Shown here one piece after another: positions 22,572 to 33,006 of a DNA stretch of 64,000 nt. Where the stretch lies: positions 6,359,626 through 6,423,625 of the forward strand of contig BCIA01000002.1 in NCBI GenBank assembly GCA_001599815.1, in the 5' to 3' direction. The DNA comes from Furcasterigmium furcatum. Taxonomy: Eukaryota > Ascomycota > Sordariomycetes > Glomerellales > Plectosphaerellaceae. The first letter of the stretch is position 1. Each line of letters begins with the position of its first letter. The position numbers were made by a program, and so were the translations under genes. The notes beneath the pieces were generated by a model, which saw nothing but the letters and a program-made list of their open reading frames with translations, did not search any database and was not told the origin of the DNA.

Positions 22572-23610
22572 CTTGGGGAGCGGGTATTGGATTGGGCAAT
22601 GAAAGGTCGAGGGCAGGGTCGTAGACGCGAATTCGAAGGGGCGGGCGCGATAAATAGCCTGGCACGCCGGCATGGCATCCAAGGGTGTGCCAAGGCTTCG
22701 TCCAGGCCTGGGCGTCACCTCAGCCGCTCGCCATGATGAGTACCCTGTCTGACCTGAGAGTGAAGTACCCAAAGGGTTTGGGCGAGGCGGCCTGACAGCT
22801 CTCTACAATGCCAGGGTCTCAGGGCGACCTGTCTTCCGTTCATCTTTAGTTCAGTGTTAGCACGGGGATTCTGTGAGCATTGCTCGCAAAGGGATATACT
22901 TTTTCTCTGAGGTACAGGCAGTATGTTCATCGAGCGCGAGAGCGGCTTTTCAGCTGGAGCCTGATCCATCGACGCCACGCATTTCAGCCGGAGCCTGATC
23001 AAGCTGTAGGTGCCAAGCCCATGTATTTTGTGCAACGTGGTGGCGTTTCCGCCCCAGCCCGTCGGTTGTCACCTAATTACCAATGTATGTTTGTCTGCAT
23101 ATGGCGAAGCTTGAACAACTGGATGTGCTCGTCTGGGATCTAACCAGCTAGTTGATGCCTCTGATCAGGCGAGACCAGGCTGACTACTGGTAGTATCGCC
23201 TCTGTTGACCAGCTTGAGTTGTGTGTTGTAGGGTATTAGACGTTCCTTCAACCGGTTCTTCTTTGTGACTGATCCGCATATAGCCCTGATTTCTGTCGAG
23301 AATGTCTAAATAGACCTGAACTACTTACCTTGCATCCCATCAACACGAGATCAGCTGTCCTCGGGAGCCGAATACACCTACCAGCTGTTCTGGAACCCTC
23401 TTCACTCTGCTACTGATGGTGCCTTTGACACGAAAGGAGCCCAACAAATCTCGAATCTATATCCATCTGCGGTATTATTGGGACTAGAGGATTAGAACCA
23501 CAAAATATTTTGCGCGGATGTTGATGTGCTCGTTCGAAAATGCCTTTTGGCGCCCTTTGCTCAATGCATTTTCTATTTTATTTGCGTGCGACAGAGTTCT
23601 TCATCCAAGC
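22572..23610. other. Intergenic, about 1 kb
   Basis: CFEM promoter and the 3' flank of the epimerase-like gene. A short direct repeat (GGAGCCTGATC, twice about 35 bases apart near 22960-23000) is the only structure noticed. Confidence 0.35.
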
Positions 23611-24721
23611 CTACTTCGAGCAGGATTGTTGGACTCTGATGAGCCCCAGTGCCGCCGATTCAGCTTGAACGACGTCTTGGATGGTTTCGATGATGCCAAC
23701 TTCGGTTGGCTCCCAGCCCAGAACATCTCTCGCCCTGACAGCTTTACTGCGGGAATTGGTTCCCCAGAAGAAGCTCCCATATTCCCAGACAGAGTCTGCC
23801 TCTTCAACCGTGAGGCTGTCGAGGCTCATGCCTTTCGAAAGCCCTTGAGCCTCGGCAACCTGGGCGATACCCTCAGCCAGCGCACGCCAACTAAAGTCGC
23901 CGTTTTCCGCAAAGTAGAAGCCATTGATGCCCCAGTCAGCTTTGTCATCTCCCTCGCCTGCTGCATCCTCGACGAGTAGAAGAAACAACTTTGAGAGGTC
24001 GCGGACGTGCACCGAGTTCCAGACATTGTCACCCCCGTTGACGGTGATGGCGCTACCTCGTTGCAGAGAGCGGGATGCAAGCTCGGGCAGCTGGATGCTC
24101 CGCTGGTTACCCGGGCCGCGGCCAGGGCCGTAAATGGTTGGAGGGCAGACAATGGCCGTCTTGCTGCCCTTCTTCGCAGCCTCGAGTATCGCCAAGTCAA
24201 CCTCGCGATGAGGCGCCTTACTAGGCAGTGCCAAGATTTCCTCACAGTCGGTCAAGTCGTTGAATACACGGTCACCTCGCTTGCCGTACGTTCCAGAATT
24301 GAGATCGGGGAAGCAAATGTTATCCGCGCCGGAAAGGTGAATCAAATAGCCTGTAGGGTTACGTGACACACCTTCAGCGACAGCTTTGGCACCGGCTTCA
24401 TGCTCACAGCTTGCCAGGTGACACGTGATATCGGCCTTCGATGCCTCGTCGGCAAGCAGGTCAAAGTCGTCCAAGGTGCCATAGACCAATCGGATGTTTG
24501 GGAAATGGCCACGGACGATTTCGCCTTTGTCCTTGGTGCGGACAAGAACCGTAATATCATAGTCACGGTGGGCGGTGTGAATGGTTCTGAGAGCGTCTCC
24601 TCCGATGTAGCCGGTGGCACCCGTCCTGTCAAATGTTAGCCGGGAATCGACCATCTCCCAGCCTCCGGGCGAGGCAAGGTTGTCAAGGAACCACGTATTC
24701 TCACAGAAAAAGTTTCGCCAT
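23611..24721 (-). CDS. NAD(P)-binding epimerase/NmrA-like protein, 343 aa
   Basis: Two exons (24721-24705, 24625-23611) give 343 residues. The 17-base first exon encodes MAKLFL and the splice completes the Rossmann motif TGATGYIGGDAL, the standard N-terminus for this extended/atypical SDR group. A longer open frame upstream (from 24801) would put about 50 unrelated residues before a broken motif and is not credible. Other features: VYGTLDDFDLL, HLSGADNICFPD, and VCPPTIYGPGRGPGN, where a Tyr/Lys catalytic pair is not obvious. Members are often annotated as nucleoside-diphosphate-sugar epimerases but are mostly uncharacterised. Soluble, no signal peptide. Confidence 0.88.
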
Positions 24722-25454
24722 AATTGTGTAGCGCTACGGCTGCTCAGTCTAGTGATGTCGTGTTGGTCGTTGTCGTTGGGGGATATTGGAGGCGCCTGCA
24801 CAAGTCAGTAAATAGGGTTCGATCATCTTTTTATCTTCAACCGTGGAAAAGAAATCACAGACGTCAACTTTCGTCAGATGTAGGATGAACCCCAACTTGT
24901 TCTTCGTAGCCAAATTTTACCCAGTCAAGTCTGTGATCCGAAAACAACGCTGATAAATCCGTTTCTTTGTAAGTCGGGTCCCGCTCCTCTCAACCTGTTT
25001 CGTCTCTCCCCACTTTCTACTATTGGAAGTCTCGTTGACCACTTCTTGCAAGCTAGGAAAATGGTCCACGTCGCAACCAGGAATGCAATCCCCGCCATGC
25101 GGGGGGTAGGCATCCTCCGGGGTAAAGTTTTCATTACATTGACTGGCCCAGCCGTAGCGGACAAAGAACTCGGCAATATGGATGTCTGTTGCTACTGTCC
25201 TGTATGCGGTCTGCCAGCCGCGATGGTGAGTGCCAACGAAACCGAGGGGATAATCTTTCCCTTGACATTCACTCTTTCCGTTGCTTCGGGTACTGTGAAG
25301 GATCGAGTCCTTGGGAATGTCTTCCTGATGAAATCATCCAAGATAAAAATGGAAGTGTCCGACAGGGCCTGGGCATCGTCGATTGCTGCATCATAAGTAA
25401 TCACGGTTTCCCCTTCTAGAAGAATGCTACAGCCCATGATGAATTTCGAGATAC
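24722..25454. other. Intergenic between epimerase-like gene and Zn2Cys6 gene
   Basis: About 730 bases. On the minus strand an open stretch follows the regulator stop, and a donor-like GTGAGT overlaps that stop, so a further 3' exon cannot be ruled out. No domain is visible in it. Confidence 0.3.
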
Positions 25455-27348
25455 TCACCACTCGACCAGCCGCCTCTCCCCAGGCTGCCCGTCGAACTGC
25501 TCCCCCCACGTCTTCCACGCCACCTGTACAGACCGCGCGCCCTCAAAAGTGACGCCCACGGTGAACATCCGCCCGACCGCCGGGACCTCCACCTCCGCCT
25601 CCGCCACCCTCGACTCCCCTCCCATACCCGCCAGCAGCGCCTGCTCGCGGTCTAGCATCGACCCGTACACGCGCGCTTGCATGGGGCTGTCGACCAAGCC
25701 GTCCCTGAGGGGATACCGATCGATGAGCGCGACGGCGCGCCTGCGGATGCTTTGCACGGGCGCGCCGTGGGCCACGATCGACAGCGGCGCGAGGACGAGG
25801 GAGTCCGGGTGGCGGTTCTCCTCGCACGTGGCGGCGGTCTGCAGCACGCGCTCGGCGAGGTCGATGATGCGCAGGTGCACGTTCGGCAGGTCCTCGCGCC
25901 GCCGGGCGTGGTCGGGCAGCTCGGGGTCCCGGAGGAAGATGAGCCGCGCGGTCGTGAGGAGAAGCGAGAGCGTGTCTAGGCCCTTCCACGGGGTCGAGGG
26001 CATCTGCTCGTGGCGGACCTGCTCCAGGCACGCAAGGGCCCGGGTGAGCTCGGCGTAGCAGCGCAGATATGGCTTCTCAAGGTCGCCGATTGTGTCGAGG
26101 GAGTCGAGGCTGGATTCGCGGACGATGCGCTCGGTGAGGCGGCAGGTCTGCTGGCGGTGGAAGATGAGGCCGTTGCGAAGGGACTCGGCTGCCTGGTTTG
26201 CGCGGAGGAGTTCTCGGGCGAAGCGCGCGCGGAGGTCGGAGGGGGCGAGGCTGGAGAGCCGGGACTTCATCTCGGTCCAGTGGTAGTATCGCCAGATGTT
26301 GTACGAACTGCTTTCGGAGAGGACGTCCTGGGCGGGGAGGAGGCCGCCGTGCTCGTAGGCGGATGCCTGGATCTCGAGGTTGGACATGATGATGCAGATG
26401 GGGTCTATTGAGACGGGCTGGTCCTGGGATCTGCTGCTGGTGGTGGTCGAGGACGACGACGTGCCGGGGCTCGAGATGGTGGTGCACGGCGGAGATCGCT
26501 TCAGCAAGGGCGAGTCACCGGGTCGGCGGATCTCGTCTAGGATCGAGCGGCCGGAGCGCATATGCACTCGCGCCTCGGAGTGTAGGCCCTGCAGGCTGCA
26601 GAGGCTGGTGAAGAGGATGCTGATGGAGAGGGCTCTCCATTGGTCGTGCTGAGTGTGAGGGGAGTGCAGAAGGGAGCAGACTGACTTGCTGTACTGCTGC
26701 AGGGCTAGGGTCCTGAGCTTGCAGTACCTGACGGCGGATTCCTCCCGGCAGCCGAGGTACAGCTCGTAGGTGGCCCCGAGACTGACGACGGCGTGCCAGA
26801 TGGCCGAGTCGCCGTGGGAGACTCTCGGGATGTCGTGTAACCAGAAGTCAGTGTCGAAGACGCCGGCCAGCGCGGGGGCTGCAACGTCGACGAAGTAGCG
26901 GTAGCTCCGGGTCTCGTCGTGGTTACTCCTTGGCAGGGACAGCTTATACGCGCGATGGAGGTCGATCCTGGGTGAATCCGGTAAGGGGTCACGGGGGCCT
27001 GGCTCTGCGGGCTCGTAGCCATCGCATGCCCGGCCCGTGGAGGTACACCGGAGGCAGGCCGGCCTGAGCTCGTCACACTTGATGCGCCTGATTCTGTGAG
27101 AGTGAGACCGTGTAAGTGGGATCTGTCATGAGAGCAGGAGACAATGGTGAGATGGATGTAGACTTGACATACTTGCATGTTTGGCAGCCGGTCTTGACTT
27201 TGTGGTGAAATGCCCGCCTGGGAGACGTCTTCATCCTGGACTTGGGTATCGTCGACGCCCGAGCCCCTGAACCAGAACCTGAGCTTGAACCGGCCTCAAC
27301 TTGGACCCCGACGGGAACTACGCGGTCCCCGCGTGGAGCTGGAGACAT
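25455..27348 (-). CDS. Zn2Cys6 transcription factor, 604 aa
   Basis: Two exons (27348-27173, 27093-25455) give 604 residues; an in-frame ATG at 27366 would add six. The binuclear zinc cluster is built across the intron: CQTCKIRRIKCDELRPAC continues with LRCTSTGRAC, giving the six Cys with spacing 2-6-5-2-6. The remainder is the helical fungal TF region, with YRYFVDVAAPALAG, FWLHDIPRVSHGDSAIWHAV, and the C-terminus WGEQFDGQPGERR, a common ending for this class. It acts in the nucleus. It is divergent from the beta-lactamase-fold gene (about 600 bases apart). Targets unknown. Confidence 0.92.
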
Positions 27349-27951
27349 GATGACGGCGAGTCCCAACGGTCAGGGCTTCTGGAAGCTCGACTGCATTGCA
27401 GTGAAGAAGGATGGGAACCCGGCAGGATGGACGTCCAGCTCGATCGGCCCCCGTCGTACACAGGAACAACGGCAGCCAACCAACTTGTTCAAGGGTTTGG
27501 TTCTAAAGTTCCACAGGGCTGCAGTGGCCGTCCCGTTACCGTTACAGTGGCTGAGCGGCGATCACTAAGACCATCGCGTATCCACGTTCCGCATCGAGTT
27601 AACGTTATCGACGATCTCCACTCGAACGGAACGATGCCGCCAATCATCGCCAACCTCGCCAAACTCGCCCACGACGCCAAAACGTCTAGGGGCCGTGGGT
27701 CATCACCGACCGACCCCAACTGCCTCATCCATCGTCCTTGTAAACGACACGACCAACCACAGCGAGCTTGCGGAGTCACGTTCGGTCGTCCATCACTCAA
27801 AGGGCAGGCCGTGATGGCTTCCCCGCCGCCGGGAGAAGCATCATGTTTTTCTATAATAAGACGGCAATGTCTGTCCGCCCGCGTCCTCGAAGATGGATGA
27901 GGTCTTGTCCTGTGCCCCGTCCCCCGAGCGCCCCCGCCAGCCAGCACAATC
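27349..27951. promoter_or_regulatory. Divergent intergenic region, Zn2Cys6 regulator and beta-lactamase-like gene
   Basis: About 600 bases holding two promoters. No supported gene; open frames crossing it are antisense to the flanking genes. Confidence 0.4.
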
Positions 27952-29913
27952 ATGCTGCCCGTTGTCATCGCCTCCGCGAGGTCCAAGGTGGCCATGGCCG
28001 CCCTCGCGATCATAGTCTTCTGCGGCATGGCTCTGGCGCAGTCTAGCCCGTACTGCCACTTCATCGGCCCCGTCTTCCCGCCCGTCGAGAGGCCCTCGTC
28101 GGTGGCGTCGGTCCAGACGGCCCTCGGCCAGCTCAACGCGTCCCTCGGCAGCTTCATCGAAGACGGCACATACGACGCGCTGGACTCCGTGGTGCACGTC
28201 TCTGTCTTCGACAAGCGAGAAAGACTGCTCGACTTTGCGTACGCCCCGCCAGACATGAAGAAGTACCTCACTGCTGGGAAGGTCGACGAGAACACGCTCT
28301 TTCGCGTCGGGAGCGTCTCCAAGACCATCAGCGTCTACTCTCTTCTGGTGGAGGTCGGTTTCCAGCACATGCACGACCCCGTCACGAAATGGGTTCCCGA
28401 GCTGGCGGACCAGGGTGGCCGCGGCTGCTCCCATGGCGGCATTGAGTGGGAGGACATCACCGTCGCTGCCCTGGCCAGCCACATGGCCGGTCTGCCCCGC
28501 GGATGTAAGGAGTCACCAGATGTGAACAGATGCTTTACAGAAGCTGACAGTCACTGGACCAGTGGGCCTTGCGGACCTCGTTCAGACCTTCGAGTTGCAA
28601 GGCGCCAACGATTCCGTCATCGAGTCGATCGGGCTCCCCGTCTTGTCCGAGGGCGAGAAGCCCACCTGCGGCGCCTTTCACGTCGGCCTGGAACCGTGCG
28701 ACAGGGAGGGTGAGTAACTCTGTCGTCCCAGGCTCAAGTACCGCCTCAGTATGTACTGACCTGCGCTCTCAGAGTTCTTCAGAGTCCTGAACTCACTGCC
28801 CCCGGTTACTTCGCCCTTTCAAACGCCCATCTACTCGAACGTCGCCTTCCACGTTCTTGGCTACGTCGTTGAGGGCATCACCGGGCTGCCGTGGGCCGAG
28901 TCCCTCAAGCGCTCCGTGCTGGACCCGCTGGGTATGTCCAGGACGTTCCCTGACGCGCCCGTCCCGGATTCCGACAACGCCGTCATCCCCGTGGACCCGA
29001 TCGAGTCCTGGTTCAACGTGCCTCTCGGCGGTGAAGCGCCGTACGTTCCCCCGGTCGACTCTTTCTCATTCGCAATTCACTGACAACCCCCAGCGGCGGC
29101 GGCGTCTTCTCCACGGCCGCAGACCTCGCGAAGCTCGGCCAGGCCATCCTCACATCCGCCCAGATCTCCCCCGCCACGACGCGCGCCTGGTTCAAGCCGG
29201 TCGCCCACACCTACGGCCTCAAGATGTCCGAGGGCCTCGGCTGGACGATCCGGTCCATGCTCCTCCCCCTGGCCCCCGGCTCCAACCACACCAGGAGGGC
29301 GGACATTTATTCCAAGGACGGCGGCGTCGGCGCCTACAGCGCGTTGCTAGTGTTCTCCCCCGACCACGAGTTCGGGTTCTCCGTCCTCGTCTCCTCGGCG
29401 AATGCCGCCAGCGGGATGCTCCTTGGCGAGCTGCCGGAGATGGTGATACAGGCCCTCGCGCCGGCCTTCGAGCAGGCGGGGCGGGCGGAGGCGGCGAGGA
29501 GGTTCGCGGGGAGGTACGCCAATGCCAACGGCACGATGGAGCTCGAGGTCGATGAGGAGTTTCCCGGCATCAGGGTGGCCAGCTGGACGAAGGGCGATAT
29601 TAATCTCCTCGAGTCTTTCGCCAACCTGCGGTACGGGCCTGGTCAGCGGGCGCGGGTCACGCTGTACCCCATGCAGGTCGAGGCGAGGGGCCGCATCGCG
29701 TTCCGCGGGGTCTTTGAGAGGGTTGGCGGCGGCGCGGGTGATCCCGCGCTGGAGGAGAGCGTCTTTATGAGCGGGTGTCCTGCATGGGCTGCCGCGGACG
29801 CGATCAAGTACGGCAATGTTGGGCTGGATGATTTTGAGTTTATTAGCGACGAGGATGGGGAGATTGTCGGGGTCTCGCCCAGGGTGATGAGGGAGACGCT
29901 CGCGAAGGTGTGA
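27952..29913 (+). CDS. Secreted beta-lactamase-fold serine hydrolase, 595 aa
   Basis: Four exons (27952-28504, 28563-28709, 28773-29040, 29094-29913) give 595 residues. A signal peptide ends about FCGMALAQ. The class C beta-lactamase/DD-peptidase machinery is visible: SVSK (Ser-x-x-Lys) in FRVGSVSKTISVYSLL, YSN (Tyr-x-Asn) in TPIYSNVAFHVLGYV, and a third element at SKDGGVGAY in place of KTG. A C-terminal extension after about residue 430 forms the extra domain common to fungal homologues. Substrates of fungal members include esters, lactones and amides; this one cannot be assigned. It is divergent from the Zn2Cys6 gene, a possible but unproven regulatory pair. Confidence 0.9.
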
Positions 29914-30202
29914 TGGCCTCTGCCGGCAAGATGTTGGGGGTGGACGCATTTGAACGACGCTCATGTGTGATATATACGGAGTTTATAGACAGCGTAGACT
30001 ACTGCCTAGTTCAGAGCTAGATTTATGAATTTTTTCAAAATTTAGATGACTCGACGGTGAACTATACCAGTGATCATGTCTCTTGGGACCCAGGCCATCC
30101 CCTGTGCTTCGTGGGAGCCAGATTCTTCCTCTCTCTTTACTGGCCAACCTAACTGAAACATGAGCTTCGGCATGCCCTCTTGCTAGGTGACACAACGGCT
30201 AG

Positions 30203-31105
30203 CCCCTTCGCAAAGATCATTCACCGCCAACTGGATTGCTAACCTTGTCAAGCGGCCACCCAACAATCGCCATTTCCCAGACCGACAAGAACCGGGCCAT
30301 CATCATCACGGAGAGGTGGAAGGATGGCGCACCCTCCTGTCTCTACATCTCGGCATTCGACGGCTACGAGGCTTACGCCGGCGAAGTGCCACGGCCCGCC
30401 GACCCCAAAGACCGCCCGGAGCTGGGTCTCCAAGACGACGTGTCCAACTTCGACGAGCTCGTCAAGAAGCTTCGCCCAGTGCCCAGCCGGGACATATACC
30501 CAGCGTTCACGGAAGGCTTGACACGATTCGCGCCCGGGAACGGCGGGATCTCAGGCGTGTACCTGAAGGGGCCGAGCATGAGCAACTACCGAAGTGGCGA
30601 AGTTGGCCTCGCGAGGGCCCTTCTCGACGAGGCTCGGATCAACGAGGCCTTACTCAGCCACCCGCACCCCAACTTAGGCACCTACCTTGGCTGCGTCGTG
30701 CACGACGGGCTGATTGTCCGCCTGGCGTTCAAAAGATATTCTGGGAGCCTCATCGACCGACTGTGGCAAAGGCCTCCGATCCCCTTTCCGGCCCAGCAGC
30801 GCCGTGACTGTATCAGTGGCGTTAAGGAGGCGGCTGCGCACCTCCATGGGCTGGGGCTCGCGCATAATGACATTAGTCCTGGCAATATCATGTTCGACGA
30901 GGTCGGATCGGCCGTCCTGATTGACCTGGATTGTTGCGTGAGGCTGGGCGGTCCTCTGGTCAAGGCTGGACTGGTCAACGGCTGGAGGGGACCCCTTTTC
31001 GGAAGCGGCCCTCAGTTCGAGACATCGTCGGTCGAGTGTAACGAGTTGGCCATCCAGGGGCTCCAGGACTGGATGGAGGAGGAGGTGATTCTGGCTGAGA
31101 CCTAG
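30203..31105 (+). CDS. Protein-kinase-like protein, N-terminus unresolved
   Basis: An open frame of about 300 codons without an in-frame ATG before residue 120. Its first exon must lie upstream or has been lost; a possible acceptor is near 30252. It matches a fungal family of small kinase-like proteins with an N-terminal part of unknown role (DIYPAFTEGLTRF), a hinge (HPHPNLGTYLGCVVHDG) and a C-lobe. The catalytic loop HNDISPGN carries the base Asp and Asn. The DFG position reads DLD (VLIDLDCC), usual for this atypical group, and no glycine-rich loop is seen. Kinase activity is uncertain. It ends near, and is convergent with, a broken phosphotransferase-like gene. Confidence 0.7.
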   Translation, partial: PLRKDHSPPTGLLTLSSGHPTIAISQTDKNRAIIITERWKDGAPSCLYISAFDGYEAYAGEVPRPADPKDRPELGLQDDVSNFDELVKKLRPVPSRDIYPAFTEGLTRFAPGNGGISGVYLKGPSMSNYRSGEVGLARALLDEARINEALLSHPHPNLGTYLGCVVHDGLIVRLAFKRYSGSLIDRLWQRPPIPFPAQQRRDCISGVKEAAAHLHGLGLAHNDISPGNIMFDEVGSAVLIDLDCCVRLGGPLVKAGLVNGWRGPLFGSGPQFETSSVECNELAIQGLQDWMEEEVILAET

Positions 31106-31342
31106 TAAGGGTTAGAGAGAGAGAGAGATCTGTCAGTCGTTTCAATTCACGTGCCACCCTCTCGTTTAGCCTCCGCCTGTATCTTGATTGCAAGAAATCG
31201 AGATGGCCTTATTCTCAATCAGAGAGAATCCAAGGGCAACGCATCTGGACGGCAACATAGCGGGACCGGCCATGTATTCTGTGACCCACATGCCCGCCAC
31301 CATTCATGCTTGCTGGGACCTCCGTGTCAGAACGGTGGTTCA

Positions 31343-32282
31343 TTAGTTACCGGCCTGAACGTCTCCATCCGAGTCTGAGGTGCTGGAAGCTGTTGACCGG
31401 GCTGGCTTTGACCAGCCATCAGGACCACCGAAGGGGAACAGGGGCCAGAGAAGCCTCTCCCCGTCCAGCTCATCGCGGTATCCGCCACCAAACACCCTCC
31501 AGGAGAACTCCTTGCCCTCGTCGTTGCCCATACAACCATACATCGACTTGGTAAACTCCCAATACTCTGGCATGAAGCCAGCGCATTCCCAGTCAACCAC
31601 GCCCGACAGCCGACCGCTTTGGACGAGCAAGTTGGTCATCCAGAAATCCGAGTGCGTGAAGACCGAGTGGTGGTTTCTGGAACGAATCGAGCTGAGCTGT
31701 TTCTTCACCTTTCTGCTGACCCCCTTCGTGAGCTGAGCATCAAACTCATCCTCAGTCTGGAAAGGCCCACATTCCGTCGACGTGGCACCATGATCGGTGG
31801 TCGGCCCACCTCGACTGTTGTAGAACAGATACGGCGTCGTGTTTGGGATCAGCCTGATGCTATCAACAACGCACGCCAGGTCGTCGGCGCACTGGTCGCA
31901 CTCCTCGTACGACATGCGGTCGAACACGTCCGCCAGTCGCCCCTGGGCGCGATCACGCACCGAGATCCATCCCGGCGGCGCACCAAATCCTGAAGCGCAT
32001 CGGACACCGGAGATCTGGCGGATACTACTAATTCATCAGCATTTGTTCCGGGAGCGAGGGATGAGTGACACGGAATGAGGGCTGAGAGTCTGCGCCAGTC
32101 GTCCGAGAATCCGCGGAGAGCCTCCTCGCTTGTGCTGGACGATGATCGGAGCCTGCTCAAAATGTACTCTGCCGCCTATTTGGGATGAGCTGCGTTTTCG
32201 ATGAAGGCCTTGATGGTCCGGTGTTGGGTTGGCGCAGAGCTTCCCTCACCGTGGCATCGGCCAGCGGATCTTCGTCTGCCAT
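31343..32282 (-). pseudogene. Broken aminoglycoside-phosphotransferase-like (APH) gene
   Basis: The 3' two thirds are open and clear: from FDRMSYEECDQCADDLACVV to VFTHSDFWMTNLLV and VVDWECAGFMPEYWEF. These are the catalytic loop (His-x-Asp, Asn) and the metal-binding Asp of the APH/choline-kinase-like fold. The 5' third reads MADEDPLADATVREALRQPN from an ATG at 32282. It then needs a one-base shift near 32225, meets a TAG at 32176-32178, continues AEYILSRLRSSSSTSEEALRG and shifts again near 32050. The central part of the fold is also short. No single splice model joins all parts, so this looks like a decaying copy. Such genes are numerous and dispensable in filamentous fungi. Confidence 0.6.
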
Positions 32283-33006
32283 TACAGTCTGTGAGGGAGT
32301 GCAGTCTTCGTAGGTAGGCAGATCAGCAAAGTCGTGCGTGACTGAAGTTGTGGTTGGATAACTGCGGAGAGCTGGGGAATGGCCGATCCCCTTTGACCCC
32401 CAACTGAAATACAGCCGCCCTGGCCTAGAAAGGGAGCCGGCGGCTGCGAGTTTCAGGAACCCAACGTTGGCAGGCGGTGGCGGTGAGGTCGAATGATAGT
32501 GGCCAGGTCTGGAATAATCAGCACGTCGACCAAACTGGATCGAGCCTGTACTAGAGAGGTAAATGAAGTTATCTTCTTTCCACGTAGTAGAGGAAACGAA
32601 GACAAGCGCTCCCCGCGGTTGGGAAGCAGCAAGACGGGTTCTGGGGATCCAGTCTGCGAGTGAAGGACGGTCTGGTTGTTTCGGTCCCGCCAGGTCGAGT
32701 GCAACAGTGGACCACTGGCGGCAACACGCCCCACCAAATTCCACAGGAGGTTTAGCGCGGTGGTGCTGGGGAAGCTACGAATCGCGGATGCTGTTGCTTC
32801 CATCGTCATCGGTGACCTTCGTCTGGCCTCTTGAATTCCTCGACAATTACACATCAACCTCACCTTTTCCTTCTGCAGCCAAACAACCCCCATCCCGCGG
32901 CATACATTTCACAGCGTTCACGACCCAGATATTACTTCAAGCTTCCCCCATGTCTTGGCGACACAGCGCATCGTCAGGGCCGGGCCAACAAGGTCCCTAC
33001 CCCGCC
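32283..33006. other. Intergenic upstream of PLAA/Doa1
   Basis: About 720 bases: 5' flank of the broken APH-like gene and promoter/leader of the Doa1 homologue. No other gene supported. Confidence 0.35.

Noticed and set aside
24722..24801. Upstream extension of the epimerase-like protein to an ATG at 24801
   Set aside because: It breaks the cofactor motif; the spliced start at 24721 restores it.
27489..28482. Two long open frames on the minus strand
   Set aside because: They are antisense to the beta-lactamase-fold gene, which has signal peptide, SVSK and YSN motifs; high GC opens the opposite strand.
30187..30807. Overlapping open frame of 206 codons on the plus strand
   Set aside because: It is a different frame of the kinase-like gene, without ATG or domain.
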